64,000 bases of DNA from Ruminococcus sp. (GCF_017464355.1 NZ_JAFUAG010000014.1:37098-101097); one strand, 5' to 3'; counted from the first letter of the stretch, positions 1-9,164 are shown. Translations and numbers: made by a program. The notes: generated by a model not told the origin, from the letters alone.

Positions 1-480
1 AAAGATGTCAAGACCAATGCCATGCGTATACTTGACCGCAATAAGGTCAGCTACAGGGTGAATACCTATGAGTGCGATGAGTTCATCGACGGTGTGCATA
101 TAGCCGATATGCTGGGTCAGCCCCATGACAGCACCTTCAAGACCCTGGTGGCACAGGGCAAAAGCGGGGGATATTACGTCTTCGCCATACCCATTGATGA
201 GGAGCTTGATATGAAAAAGGCTGCAAAGTCCGTGGGGGAAAAATCGGTGGAGCTGATACACGTCAGGGATATCAATAAGGTAACAGGGTACATCAGGGGA
301 GGCTGTACTCCTCTGGGCATGAAAAAGCAGTACCCCACCGTGGTGGACAGCCGTGCCTGCGGCTTTGATGAGATGATCATCAGCGGCGGAAGGCTGGGCT
401 CACAGATATTCCTTGCCCCCGATGACCTGGTAAGGGTCACGGGCGGAAAGTTCGAGAGCATTATATTTGAACAGGATTGA
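1..480 (+). CDS. ybaK: YbaK/EbsC-type Cys-tRNA(Pro)/aminoacyl-tRNA deacylase, 5' end outside window
   Basis: The frame is open from base 1 (K-D-V-K-T-N-A-M...), and family members begin a few residues before the conserved KTNAMRIL motif, so the true start lies just upstream of the window; the ATG at 22 is internal. The family hydrolyses mischarged Cys-tRNA(Pro) in the cytoplasm. Visible family marks are KTNAMRILD at the N terminus, STFKTLV carrying the conserved lysine, and a glycine-rich GGCTPLGMKK loop followed by the C-terminal strand region. About 159 codons are visible, close to the usual 155-165. The next gene starts 23 bases after the stop, so the two may be co-transcribed. Family assignment is confident; the exact tRNA substrate is inferred. 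Confidence 0.9.
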   Translation, partial: KDVKTNAMRILDRNKVSYRVNTYECDEFIDGVHIADMLGQPHDSTFKTLVAQGKSGGYYVFAIPIDEELDMKKAAKSVGEKSVELIHVRDINKVTGYIRGGCTPLGMKKQYPTVVDSRACGFDEMIISGGRLGSQIFLAPDDLVRVTGGKFESIIFEQD

Positions 481-503
481 GCCTGTTTGCGGAGGAAAGT
501 AAA

Positions 504-1259
504 ATGGATAAGATGAAAAGGATATTTGCGCTGGCGCTGACACTGGCGCTGACAGCTGCAGCAGCAGGCTGCGGCAAGGAGATAGGCACTGAGGAGCCTG
601 TTTCAAAGGCGGAGCAGGAGGCTACCGCGGAGGAAGATGTGGTCACTGAGGCCGAGCCCGAAAGCGTCGCCGAAACTACCACCACCACAGCAGCTGCCAC
701 TACCACCGCTGCCGAAACAGAGCCCGAGCTGCCTAAGATAGGTCTTGAGGACGCAGCATCGGCGGATTATTCGGTGGAGCTTACCAACGGCACCGAAAAG
801 GAGATAACAGGTATCTATATCAGCTACGGTGACAGCGGCTACAGTGAGAACCTTCTGCCTGAGGGCGAGAACTTTGCTGTGGACGAGAAAAGGCTGTTCA
901 GCTGGTCTGCCCCCGATGACGGCGGTATGGTGATAAGTGACTATAACCTGGAGATAGACTTCGGCAGCGACAGCTTTGTGCTGCACGGTTTCCCGCTGAC
1001 AGATATGCTGTCGGGCGAGATAAGGCTCATGGACGAGTACGCTTTCTTGGTATATGCCAACAGGGTGGGCGATACCAAGGACACCATGGAAAAGGAGTCG
1101 AAGATAGCCGAGGAGGAGCGCAGGGCTGAGGAGGAAAAGACAGCCACTGCCACCACCACGACCACAGCCTACGAGGAAACCGAGCCCGTCACCGAGACCG
1201 AGGTTCCCGCCCAGACAGAGGCCCCTGCGGATAACGGCTGGGGAGAAGTCTACTACTGA
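504..1259 (+). CDS. Secreted lipoprotein, acidic and Thr-rich, unknown function
   Basis: About 251 residues. I chose the ATG at 504 because GGAGG at 491-495 lies 8 bases upstream; the open frame reaches back to 477 but adds only nine residues and spoils the signal peptide. The N terminus is MDKMKRIFALALTL followed by an AAAAGC lipobox, so the protein should be lipid-anchored on the outer face of the membrane. The mature part starts with a low-complexity Glu/Ala/Thr stretch containing TTTTAAATTT, then a globular region of about 130 residues (GLEDAASADYSVEL onward), then a second Glu-rich and Thr-rich tail. I do not recognise the globular domain. The repeated Thr/Pro/Glu stretches look like surface linkers. 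Confidence 0.75.
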   Translation: MDKMKRIFALALTLALTAAAAGCGKEIGTEEPVSKAEQEATAEEDVVTEAEPESVAETTTTTAAATTTAAETEPELPKIGLEDAASADYSVELTNGTEKEITGIYISYGDSGYSENLLPEGENFAVDEKRLFSWSAPDDGGMVISDYNLEIDFGSDSFVLHGFPLTDMLSGEIRLMDEYAFLVYANRVGDTKDTMEKESKIAEEERRAEEEKTATATTTTTAYEETEPVTETEVPAQTEAPADNGWGEVYY

Positions 1260-1307
1260 TGTCTTTTGATATGACATATTTTGTCACTGAAAGCAGGAAA
1301 GTTTGAT

Positions 1308-1574
1308 ATGGGTCTTTTTAACAAAAGCAAAAGTACAGATGACTATGCCAATGAGGGCAGCAAGCTTTTTGACGACGGAAAATATGCAGAGGCCATAGAG
1401 ATATGGCTTGAAGCCCCGGACTCACTGGAAAGGCCTCTGAATGCCCGCAGCGAAGCAGTGTGGTTTTTGACAGCTGTGGCTGAATACCTTATGCGCGCCT
1501 ACATGATAGCAGGCGAAGAAATATTTGAAGACGAAGACGAAAAATACTTTGCCCTGATAAAAGACCTGATATGA
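1308..1574 (+). CDS. Small TPR-like protein
   Basis: 88 residues from the ATG at 1308, with AGGAAAG about 6 bases upstream; an upstream TTG at 1281 in the same frame is less convincing. The sequence GSKLFDDGKYAEAIEIWLEA has the helix-turn-helix spacing of one tetratricopeptide repeat, followed by a hydrophobic second helix pair. It probably forms a small helical adaptor. The function is unknown. It is followed by a strong terminator at 1606-1646. Confidence 0.6.
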   Translation: MGLFNKSKSTDDYANEGSKLFDDGKYAEAIEIWLEAPDSLERPLNARSEAVWFLTAVAEYLMRAYMIAGEEIFEDEDEKYFALIKDLI

Positions 1575-1605
1575 CCGCTGAGAAACGGCAATGCAGATGT
1601 ATCAT

Positions 1606-1646
1606 ACTGCCCCGTGGGTGCTGCTGCACCGTGGGGGCAGTTTTTT
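1606..1646 (+). terminator. Rho-independent terminator
   Basis: Stem ACTGCCCC (1606-1613) pairs with GGGGCAGT (1634-1641), followed by a run of T. It closes the first transcription unit and separates it from the kinase promoter. Confidence 0.85.
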
Positions 1647-1647
1647 G

Positions 1648-1676
1648 TTTACAAATCTGCCCCGGTGTGGTATAAT
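1648..1676 (+). promoter_or_regulatory. Sigma-A promoter of the sensor kinase
   Basis: TTTACA at 1648-1653 and TATAAT at 1671-1676 are separated by 17 bases, 31 bases before the GTG start at 1708. Confidence 0.75.
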
Positions 1677-1707
1677 GTAGTCATATAACTGTAAGGGAGG
1701 TGCTGCT

Positions 1708-2589
1708 GTGGTACTGGTAATAACGTCACTGCTGGCGGCGGTGCTGGCTGTCATAGTCATTCTGCAAAGGCGGGAGATGTCATCTGTAAAAAGGCAGCTT
1801 AGCGACATAAGGTCAAAGGATACCAACAACCTGGTAAGGTCGTCAAACGGTCTGGCGGACGACCTTATAAACGAGGTCAATATCCTGCTTAAGGAAATGC
1901 GCCGTGACCGTGCCGAGAACAGCCGCAAGAACCATGCCATGGAGCAGATGATGACCAACATCTCCCACGACCTGCGCACCCCGCTGACCTCAGCCCTGGG
2001 GTACATAGATATCCTCAGAAGCTCAGATGCCCCCGAGGAGGAAAAGCAGCGGGAGCTGGAGATAATCCGCCAGCGGCTGGGGCGCCTTGAAGAGCTGATA
2101 GACTCCTTCTTTGAATTTTCAAAGGTCATATCGGGAAGCAAGCTGCCCGACATGGAAGAGCTTGATCTGGTGGGTGTGCTGGAGGAGTCCATAGTACACT
2201 ACTACGATGACTACGAGGGCAGGGGGCGCTCCATAGAGCTTGACTGCCCCCGAAACAGGATAATGACCGTATCTAACCGCAGTATGCTGCTGCGTATCTT
2301 CGATAACCTCATAGGCAATGCATTGAAGCACGGCACAGGCACCCTTAAAGTCGCGGTGGAACAGGGAAGCGCACTCAGTATATCCTTTGAGAATAGTGCC
2401 GACCTGGGGGAGCTTGATATCGACCACATCTTCGATGAATTCTACACCACTGATATCTCCCGCACCAGGGGCAACACAGGCCTGGGTCTGGCCATAGCCA
2501 AGCAGTTCACCGAAATGCTGGGGGGCAGTATAACAGCCTCTGCCCAAGGCGATATCTTCACGGTGACAGTGAGTTTTCCCATGAAATAA
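1708..2589 (+). CDS. Membrane sensor histidine kinase, orphan
   Basis: 293 residues. GTG start at 1708 with AAGGGAGG 7 bases upstream. An N-terminal membrane helix (about residues 1-20) is followed by a helical linker, a HisKA dimerisation helix with ISHDLRTPLT (phospho-accepting His about residue 87) and a HATPase domain with the N box (IFDNLIGNALKH), and GNTGLGLAIAKQ as the G box. There is almost no extracellular sensor region, as in the small intramembrane-sensing kinases that detect envelope stress or peptide antibiotics. No response regulator gene lies next to it, so its partner must be encoded elsewhere. The domain call is firm; the signal is unknown. Confidence 0.9.
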   Translation: MVLVITSLLAAVLAVIVILQRREMSSVKRQLSDIRSKDTNNLVRSSNGLADDLINEVNILLKEMRRDRAENSRKNHAMEQMMTNISHDLRTPLTSALGYIDILRSSDAPEEEKQRELEIIRQRLGRLEELIDSFFEFSKVISGSKLPDMEELDLVGVLEESIVHYYDDYEGRGRSIELDCPRNRIMTVSNRSMLLRIFDNLIGNALKHGTGTLKVAVEQGSALSISFENSADLGELDIDHIFDEFYTTDISRTRGNTGLGLAIAKQFTEMLGGSITASAQGDIFTVTVSFPMK

Positions 2590-2593
2590 TGAC

Positions 2594-2630
2594 AAAAAAA
2601 CAGCCTTTCCCCGAAAGAGGAAAGGCTGTT
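2594..2630 (-). terminator. Terminator of the oadG-oadB unit (possibly bidirectional)
   Basis: AACAGCCTTTCC (2599-2610) pairs with GGAAAGGCTGTT (2619-2630). Seven A on the + strand just before it form a U run for transcripts coming from the minus strand. Confidence 0.85.
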
Positions 2631-2639
2631 GATATTTGC

Positions 2640-3881
2640 TTACTTAACTATTGCCAGCAGAACACCTGCAGCAACGGCAGAACCGATAACACCTGCAACG
2701 TTAGGACCCATAGCGTGCATCAGCAGATAGTTGGTAGGAACTTCTTCCTGACCTACCTTCTGGGAGATACGTGCTGCCATAGGTACGGCAGATACACCTG
2801 CAGAACCGATCAGAGGATTGATCTTTCCGCCCGAGATAACGTACATCAGCTTGCCCAGCAGTATACCGCAGGCAGTACCCAGCGAGAATGCAACTACGCC
2901 CAGCAGCATTACCTTGCCGAAGTCAAGGCTTATTACCTTGTCGGCCTGGGTGGTAGCACCAACAGTAACACCAAGGAAAATGGTGATTATGTTCATCAGT
3001 TCGTTCTGCGCGGTCTTTACCAGACGGTCGCAGCAGCCGCTTTCTTTCAGCAGGTTGCCGAACATCAGCATACCTACCAGAGGAGCAGCAGAGGGTATCA
3101 TCAGCGCGATGATAAGAGTTACCAGTACAGGGAAGATCAGCTTTTCGAGCCTTGATACAGGTCTCAGCTGACCCATAACTACCGAGCGTTCCTTCTTTGT
3201 AGTCAGCGCCCTCATTATAGGCGGCTGGATAATGGGCACCAGCGCCATGTAGGTGTAAGCTGCCAGCGCTATGGTACCGACCGAGTTAGCACTGTGGGTG
3301 GTCAGCAGCTTTGAAGAAACGTAAATGGAAGTAGGGCCGTCCGCACCGCCGATGATAGCGATGGAAGCGCAGTCCGCAGCACTCATGTTCAGTATAGCCG
3401 CACCGACAAAGGTGAAGAATATACCGCCCTGTGCGGCAGCGCCCAGCAGGAAGCTTCTGGGAGAAGCTATCAGGGGGCCGAAGTCTGTCATGGCGCCTAT
3501 GCCCAGGAATATCAGCGGGGGATATATCTGCAGCTTAACGCCCATGTAGAGGATATCCAGCAATCCTCCGTGTTCAAGAATCCGTTGATAGTCTATGTAG
3601 TGGTCGTTGACCGTGCCTGCGTCTTCCTTGAATTCTTCCACATAGTTCCAGTACTCAGGGTGGTACATCTCAGCGAAAGGCAGGTTTGTCAGCAGCATAC
3701 CGAATGAGATAGGCAGCAGCAGCAGTGGCTCAAAACCCTTGGCAACTGCCAGGTACATGAACACGAATGAGATAAGTATCATTATTATGTTCTTCCAGCC
3801 GCCGTCAGCGAAAAATCCTGCAAAGCCCGATTCCTGTGCCAGCTGAGCCAGAGTGTCCAAAAACGATTGAATTATAGCCAT
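2640..3881 (-). CDS. oadB: Sodium ion-translocating decarboxylase, beta subunit (OadB/GcdB/MmdB family)
   Basis: 413 residues, the usual length. This is the integral membrane subunit that couples decarboxylation of a carboxybiotin intermediate to Na+ export. Visible features are many hydrophobic helices, the segment GADGPTSIYVSSKL containing the conserved Asp region implicated in Na+ binding, and SAGVSAVPMAARISQKVGQEE near the C terminus with the second ion-binding area. It lies 27 bases after oadG. No carboxyltransferase alpha subunit or biotin carrier gene is in this window, so whether the substrate is oxaloacetate, methylmalonyl-CoA or glutaconyl-CoA cannot be told from here. Confidence 0.93.
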   Translation of the reverse strand: MAIIQSFLDTLAQLAQESGFAGFFADGGWKNIIMILISFVFMYLAVAKGFEPLLLLPISFGMLLTNLPFAEMYHPEYWNYVEEFKEDAGTVNDHYIDYQRILEHGGLLDILYMGVKLQIYPPLIFLGIGAMTDFGPLIASPRSFLLGAAAQGGIFFTFVGAAILNMSAADCASIAIIGGADGPTSIYVSSKLLTTHSANSVGTIALAAYTYMALVPIIQPPIMRALTTKKERSVVMGQLRPVSRLEKLIFPVLVTLIIALMIPSAAPLVGMLMFGNLLKESGCCDRLVKTAQNELMNIITIFLGVTVGATTQADKVISLDFGKVMLLGVVAFSLGTACGILLGKLMYVISGGKINPLIGSAGVSAVPMAARISQKVGQEEVPTNYLLMHAMGPNVAGVIGSAVAAGVLLAIVK

Positions 3882-3908
3882 TTTATCAGATCACGTTCCT
3901 TTCCAAAG

Positions 3909-4370
3909 CTAAAACGGGCGGGTGTTGTCCATTACGCCCGCAGCAGACCATGCCGATCTCCTCGGCTTGACGGCCTTAACGCCCTTGAGCACGGGCTTTT
4001 TGCCGCTGCCTGCATACATTGCCGAAAGCGCACCCATAATGGCAGCAACTACCTCTTCCTCAATGCCGTCCTCAACAACGGGTGCGGCAGGTGCAGGTGC
4101 AGCCTTGACTTCTTCCTTCTTAGCTTCAGCTGCTTTAGCCTTAGCTTCTTCCTCCGCCTTGGCCTTGGCTTTGGCATCAGCCTTTGCATTGATGACCTCA
4201 AATACCTTGCCGTAAAGGGTAACAAGCAGTATCAGTATTATCAGGCCGATGAATACCACGGATATACCCGTGATAACTACCGAAGCTATCGTTCCGCCGT
4301 CAAGGTCTGTCTTATCGGGCGGGATATTGCTGGAAAGCAGCATTGCCAGCGTTGATGGTAAACAACTCAT
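3909..4370 (-). CDS. OadG-type gamma subunit of a sodium pump decarboxylase
   Basis: 153 residues; ATG at 4370 with GGAGGAG (complement of 4378-4384) 7 bases upstream. One membrane helix (about residues 29-52, VVITGISVVFIGLIILILL) is followed by a long Ala/Lys/Glu stretch and an Ala/Pro linker, the standard layout of small gamma subunits that hold the complex together. The C terminus (EEEVVAAIMGALSAMYAG) matches the conserved tail helix seen in many clostridial members. Its position directly before oadB supports the assignment. Confidence 0.85.
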   Translation of the reverse strand: MSCLPSTLAMLLSSNIPPDKTDLDGGTIASVVITGISVVFIGLIILILLVTLYGKVFEVINAKADAKAKAKAEEEAKAKAAEAKKEEVKAAPAPAAPVVEDGIEEEVVAAIMGALSAMYAGSGKKPVLKGVKAVKPRRSAWSAAGVMDNTRPF

Positions 4371-4409
4371 ATAAAAACTCCTCCAGGTTTTATTTCAACA
4401 TACACATTA

Positions 4410-4438
4410 ATTATACACCACATCAAAAAAAATTACAA
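4410..4438 (-). promoter_or_regulatory. Promoter of oadG-oadB
   Basis: On the minus strand TTGTAA (complement of 4433-4438), 17-base spacer, TATAAT (complement of 4410-4415), about 40 bases before the oadG start. Confidence 0.7.
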
Positions 4439-4575
4439 GACCTTTTCGCGATTTTTTTATTTTTTTTAATATTTTGTGCTGAAAAGTCCTGTTCTGCCCC
4501 AAAACGGGGCTTACAGCAGTATGTCTGCCGCCCTGCCAAGGCCGCTGTTCATCAATTATTGCGCTCTTTTCTCCC

Positions 4576-4616
4576 AAAACACGAGAAAACGCCTGTGCTA
4601 AACACAGACGTTTCTC
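4576..4616 (-). terminator. Probable terminator of the LRR-dockerin gene
   Basis: A hairpin of GAGAAAACGCCTGTG (4583-4597) against CACAGACGTTTCTC (4603-4616), with one bulge, followed on the minus strand by a short T run. Confidence 0.55.
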
Positions 4617-4655
4617 TTGGTGAAGGTAATATATATAAGTTTAGGTGAAAGCTTA

Positions 4656-7256
4656 TCAGTATTTCAGGCCGGGTATGGGTCTGATGCCCTTTACATGGGC
4701 TGCCAGCAGAGTCAGGTCGGTAACGTTGATGTCGCCGTCGTTGTTGATATCTGCATTGATGAGTGCATCGTCGCCCTCGATGTTCCTTATGCCCTTTACG
4801 TGTGCGACCAGCTTTGCCAGGTCGGAAACGTCCAGGTTGCCGTCCCCTGTGGTGTCACCCTTTATCTCAGAGGGCTGAGGCTCAGGCTGGGGCTCAGGCT
4901 GGGGTTCTGGCTGGGGCTGGGGCTTGTCGGAGGGTCTTACATAGGGATCCATGCTGTCGTCCTCAAAGGGGGTCTCCTCAAACTTCATCTCGTGAATGAA
5001 AGCGTAATCCTCGGGAAGTGTGCCCTTCACACCGTAAAGCACCACATCTTCGCCGTCCACATTGGTCTCAAAGTAGCTGAATGCGTTTTCATTGATTTCA
5101 GTTACCTTGTCGCCCACATATACCTTGCTGAGACCTGTGCATTCGCCGAAAGCACCCGAGCCTATCTTAGCTACCGAGTAGGGCAGCTTTACTTCCTTGA
5201 GAGCATAGTCATAACGGAAAGCTTCCTTGGGCAGCTCAGTAAGTCTTCTGCTGAGGGTGACATCGGTGAGCACGGGGCACTCCCTGAATATGGCACTGCC
5301 AATGGTGGTCACGCTGTCGGGCATAACTACCTTCTGCAGGCTGTCGCAGCCGATGAAGGCCTCAGTACCGATAGTTTCTATGCCCATGGGCAGTGTTATC
5401 TCGGTCAGGGCATCGCAGTTCTTGAATGCATCTGAACCCACCTTTTCGATGACTTCCTTGTCGCTCCAGTTTATGGTGGTCAGGCTCTTGCAGTTATTGA
5501 AAGCAAAGTCGCCTACTGACTTTACAGAGTTGGGTATGGTAACTTCTGTCAGGTCCTCACAGCCTGAGCAGATACCATTTGCAAGCTTGCTTATGCTGTC
5601 GGGGAAAGCTGCGGTGAGAAGGCCTGATTTTGCAAAGCAGTTCTCGCCTATGCTTGTAACGCTTTCGGGAATGTCTATCTTTTCCAGGGCGGTGCAGTCA
5701 TAGAAAGCATACTTGTCTATGGTGGTAACAGTTCCGGGGATATTTATGTTCTTGAGGGAAGTAGCCTCGTTGAAGGCATAGCTGTCTATCTCGCCCACCA
5801 GTGCGCCGCAGTTGACGGTGACAAGTGAGGTGGCATTTTCAAAGGCATAGCTGCCTATCTTCACAACGGTGTCGGGGATAGTTATCTCCTTAATGCCGTT
5901 GTTGTAAGCCAGCAGGTTGTTGACTATCTGCAGGGTGCCCTCATCGAAAGTCACCTTGTCCAGAGCTTCACAGCCGATGAAAGGACCGTAGTGGTTAGAA
6001 AGGCCTGTGTCCACAGACTCCAGGGACTTGGGTATGTTTATCTCGATGATAGCGGTGTTCGCAAAGGCAGAGCCGCCCAGAACTTTCAGGTTCTTTGAAA
6101 GTGTCACCTGCTCCAGGGCAGAGCAGTCTTCAAAGGCGTGCAGGCCTATTCTGGTAACGCTGTTGGGTATAACTGCCGACTTAAGGCCCGTGTTCCTGAA
6201 AGCGCCGGCTTTTATGTCGGTAACGGTGGCGGGTATCTCTATGCTCTCGATGGCACCCAGGCCTGCCAGCAGCTTTTCGGGTACGGCTGTCATGCCGTTT
6301 TCCAGTATGACCTCGGTCAGGTCGGGGCAGTTGTAGAAGGGGCCTCTGTCAGAATGGTCAAATGAAGAATCAACTGTCTCAATGCTCTTGGGTATGGTAA
6401 CGGTAGTCAGACCCGAATTCTGGAAAGCACATATGCCCAGCTTTTTCAGCTCCTTTGGCAGTTCTGCCTGCTTCAGGGCAGAGCAGTTCTCAAAGGCATG
6501 GTTGCCTATCTCAGTTACCGAGGCGGGTATGGTCACATCCGTAAGGGCGGTGCAGCCCGTAAAGAAATAATCGGGTATCTTGGTCAGTACATCGGGCAGC
6601 TTCACAGCGGTGATGTTGGGTACGCCTGCCAGCAGTCTTGCGGGAAGAGATACCGAGCTTTCGTCAAAAGTTACCTCTGTCAGCGACTCGCAGCCGTAGA
6701 AAGGTCCCCTTTCGCCGTAGGAGTAGCTGTAGCCCACATCAGTCAGTGAAGCGGGTATGTTCACGCTGCTTATGCTGGTCTTTGCAAAGCACAGCATACC
6801 CAGGCTGGAAATGTTCGCAGGCAGCTCCAGCGAGGTCAGGCCTGAATTGTTGAAAGCGTATGAGCCTATTTTTTCAATGTTGCCGCCGAACTGTACTTCG
6901 GTCAGATCGCTGCAGTTTTCAAAAACGTAGCCGCCTATAGTCTTTACAGAATCGGGTATGACCACCTTGGTTATGCCCTTCTGGTTCTGAAAGAGCTTTT
7001 CTCCTATGGCCACAACAGGGTAGTCGCCGACCATGGCGGGTATAACTACTTCCTCGGGTATGCTCTCGCCGACGAACTTTGTCAGTGTAGCACCCACACC
7101 CTCCTCAACGGTGAACTGATAGTCACCCTCGGTCATAGTATCAGCCGAAGCTGTAACAGCTGCGGTCGGTGCTGTCTTGAAGACCTCAGCGGGTGCCACA
7201 GCGGCTGTGCCGAATACCAGTGTCAGTGCGAGTGCGCTTGCCAGAACTTTTTTCAT
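4656..7256 (-). CDS. Secreted BspA-type leucine-rich repeat protein with C-terminal dockerin
   Basis: 866 residues from the ATG at 7256; GGGAGGA (complement of 7264-7270) lies 8 bases upstream, and the longer frame to 7319 has no signal sequence. MKKVLASALALTLVFGTAAVAPAEVF is the signal peptide (stated here in pieces: basic start, hydrophobic core, AxA-like cleavage). About 25 repeats of the LRR_5 type (IPDSVTxIGxxAFxNCxxLxxV, roughly 23 residues) fill most of the protein. A PQPEP repeat linker leads to a dockerin at about residues 800-866 with two calcium-binding repeats (GDTTGDGNLDVSDLAKL and ADINNDGDINVTDLTLL). It should be exported and docked to a cohesin on a scaffoldin or on the cell surface; LRR_5 proteins commonly bind proteins or polysaccharides. 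No catalytic domain is seen. Confidence 0.92.
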   Translation of the reverse strand: MKKVLASALALTLVFGTAAVAPAEVFKTAPTAAVTASADTMTEGDYQFTVEEGVGATLTKFVGESIPEEVVIPAMVGDYPVVAIGEKLFQNQKGITKVVIPDSVKTIGGYVFENCSDLTEVQFGGNIEKIGSYAFNNSGLTSLELPANISSLGMLCFAKTSISSVNIPASLTDVGYSYSYGERGPFYGCESLTEVTFDESSVSLPARLLAGVPNITAVKLPDVLTKIPDYFFTGCTALTDVTIPASVTEIGNHAFENCSALKQAELPKELKKLGICAFQNSGLTTVTIPKSIETVDSSFDHSDRGPFYNCPDLTEVILENGMTAVPEKLLAGLGAIESIEIPATVTDIKAGAFRNTGLKSAVIPNSVTRIGLHAFEDCSALEQVTLSKNLKVLGGSAFANTAIIEINIPKSLESVDTGLSNHYGPFIGCEALDKVTFDEGTLQIVNNLLAYNNGIKEITIPDTVVKIGSYAFENATSLVTVNCGALVGEIDSYAFNEATSLKNINIPGTVTTIDKYAFYDCTALEKIDIPESVTSIGENCFAKSGLLTAAFPDSISKLANGICSGCEDLTEVTIPNSVKSVGDFAFNNCKSLTTINWSDKEVIEKVGSDAFKNCDALTEITLPMGIETIGTEAFIGCDSLQKVVMPDSVTTIGSAIFRECPVLTDVTLSRRLTELPKEAFRYDYALKEVKLPYSVAKIGSGAFGECTGLSKVYVGDKVTEINENAFSYFETNVDGEDVVLYGVKGTLPEDYAFIHEMKFEETPFEDDSMDPYVRPSDKPQPQPEPQPEPQPEPQPSEIKGDTTGDGNLDVSDLAKLVAHVKGIRNIEGDDALINADINNDGDINVTDLTLLAAHVKGIRPIPGLKY

Positions 7257-7500
7257 TACATTGTCCTCCCTTTTTGGATCTGTTTTTATCTTGCGTGCCA
7301 AAATACCACAAAGGCACACAGCTTCTTTTGGTCGGCCACTTCAAGCAGATCATATTGCAAAGCCGTGACTTATCAACAGAGCTTATCTGTTGAAAGCATA
7401 TCAAACAATCAGGTCACTTAACGTGTGTTCTTCGCAATAAGACCTTGCTTTCGGTGTCCTCAGCAGTGAGGTTTGGGGTCCTCCCTGTGATGTAATTATA
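7257..7500 (-). promoter_or_regulatory. Long 5' leader and likely promoter of the LRR-dockerin gene
   Basis: TATAAT on the minus strand (complement of 7495-7500) is the best -10 candidate; no good -35 was found. Transcription from here would give a leader of about 230 bases. It holds a perfect 7-bp hairpin (CAACAGA / TCTGTTG, within 7373-7391) and CCTCA-CTGC-TGAGG (within 7460-7473). I do not recognise a known riboswitch. Confidence 0.4.
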
Positions 7501-7690
7501 ATACCACGACCCACCCTTTTTTTCTACCAACCCGACTTTGAACTTGCGCAACTGCGGGTTGCATTTTTGCAAGAATATTCGCATAAAACGCAAAAATATG
7601 CAGGAATATCCTGAAAATAGTGAATATTATCGATAATATAGACCGTGAAATACATCGTCTGCCCCTCTTTGCCGAATTTTCCCTTTGGGG

Positions 7691-7719
7691 TTGTAAGATA
7701 GAAAAAAATATGCTATAAT
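7691..7719 (+). promoter_or_regulatory. Promoter of the AgrC-like kinase
   Basis: TTGTAA at 7691-7696, 17-base spacer, extended -10 TGCTATAAT ending at 7719, 45 bases before the start at 7765. The remaining bases 7501-7690 show no gene or clear signal. Confidence 0.8.
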
Positions 7720-7764
7720 CAGTGTATATTCCCGAAAAATACAGAAAGACAGGAAGTGCAGACA

Positions 7765-9153
7765 ATGAATACCGAGATAATTGCCGATGTGCTGGTGGTG
7801 CTGACTGACTACGTGTTCAGCGTGCTTATGACCATAGCCGCCACACTGGTGGTACATTGTTTCTTCGATGACGAGATACAGGTCACAAAAAAGAAGGCCA
7901 TAGTCATAGCCGCAGTGTACGGTGCGTTTGAGCTGGCCTTCAATATATTAAGGCGCATAGTGGGCGGCGAGGCCATAGATTCCGGCACGTTCGTAGTATA
8001 CCTGGTTGGCGGCATAATAGCCGCATGGGGGCCGAAGACAAGGCGCATAAGGCGCTCGCTGTTCCTGACCCTCGTCATGGTCATGTGCATGATGGTCTGC
8101 TTCGTTATCGCCCAGATGTGCATCTACCTTGCGGGTGTCAGAAATCTGGTGAGCTACGACAGCGTGGAGGAGGCCACAGGTCAGTTCAACTTTACAAACC
8201 TCTTCGCTATACTGTATGTACTGGTCATAATACTTTACCTGATGAAACAGTATGTCCGGAAAGGCAGGGTAATGCCCTTCCGCCGTTCAGACAAGGTGTT
8301 CACCGCCCTGTACCTGGTGTACATAGTCTGCATGGAGGCCATATACGTCAAGATAGAACAGAACAGCCCCGGCTTTGCCAGGGATTACAAGTCCATAAAC
8401 ATTTTCACAGCGGTAGTCACCATAGGCATAGCCCTGCTAATACCTGTGCTGATACTCAGGAACCGCCAGACGGATTACTTCAACAGGCTCAGCGAGCAGC
8501 ACCAGAATTTTCTGGAGGCTGAGCTGGCGGCCTCAAAGCAGTTCAGGGAGGCTCAGGAGGAGACCCGTGCTTTCAGGCACGATGTACAGAATAACCTGAG
8601 CGTGGTCTCCATGCTGATGAACGAGGGCAAGTTCGCGGAGGCCGAGCAGTACATCAACGATATGCATACCCATGTATCCTCTCTTTCCCCGAAGATAGTC
8701 ACGGGGGACGAAATGCTGGATTCCCTCATAGCCGTCAAAATGGCCAAGATAAACGAAGCGGGCATAGACCTGACCATTGACGGTGTGGCCGACGGCGGCA
8801 TAGGCTGGAAGCCCATAGACATCTGCACGGTGTTCGCCAATGCCCTTGACAATGCCATAGAGGCCTGCGAGCGCATAGAGGAAAAGGAAAAGCGCTTCAT
8901 CAGGCTGGAGATACGCAAGACCGCCCACCAGCGGCTCATAACCATAGCCAACAGCTCTGCTGAGGACGTTGACTGCGAAAAGCTGCTGCACAGCGATATG
9001 CACGTTACCTCCAAGGAGGATAAAATGCTCCACGGGTACGGCGTGCGCAATATCAGGCGTACTATCGAGAAATACGGCGGTATGCTACGTGTCAGCTGTA
9101 TCGGCGGACAGTTCAAGCTGGAGATGATACTGGGCATAAGCAGCGTGGAATAA
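7765..9153 (+). CDS. AgrC/GHKL-type membrane sensor histidine kinase, orphan
   Basis: 462 residues from the ATG at 7765 (AGGAAG at 7751-7756; a GTG at 7756 overlaps that site and is unlikely). The first about 220 residues hold six or so hydrophobic helices, as in peptide-sensing AgrC/VirS/ComD kinases. A coiled linker leads to AFRHDVQNNLSVV with the phospho-acceptor His at about residue 272, then a HATPase_c_5-like domain with the N box ANALDNAIEAC (about residue 357) and GYGVRNIRRTI as the G box (about residue 425). Such kinases normally pair with a LytTR response regulator and an exported peptide; neither is adjacent, so the partner is elsewhere. Confidence 0.9.
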   Translation: MNTEIIADVLVVLTDYVFSVLMTIAATLVVHCFFDDEIQVTKKKAIVIAAVYGAFELAFNILRRIVGGEAIDSGTFVVYLVGGIIAAWGPKTRRIRRSLFLTLVMVMCMMVCFVIAQMCIYLAGVRNLVSYDSVEEATGQFNFTNLFAILYVLVIILYLMKQYVRKGRVMPFRRSDKVFTALYLVYIVCMEAIYVKIEQNSPGFARDYKSINIFTAVVTIGIALLIPVLILRNRQTDYFNRLSEQHQNFLEAELAASKQFREAQEETRAFRHDVQNNLSVVSMLMNEGKFAEAEQYINDMHTHVSSLSPKIVTGDEMLDSLIAVKMAKINEAGIDLTIDGVADGGIGWKPIDICTVFANALDNAIEACERIEEKEKRFIRLEIRKTAHQRLITIANSSAEDVDCEKLLHSDMHVTSKEDKMLHGYGVRNIRRTIEKYGGMLRVSCIGGQFKLEMILGISSVE

Positions 9154-9164
9154 AAGCTTTTCAG

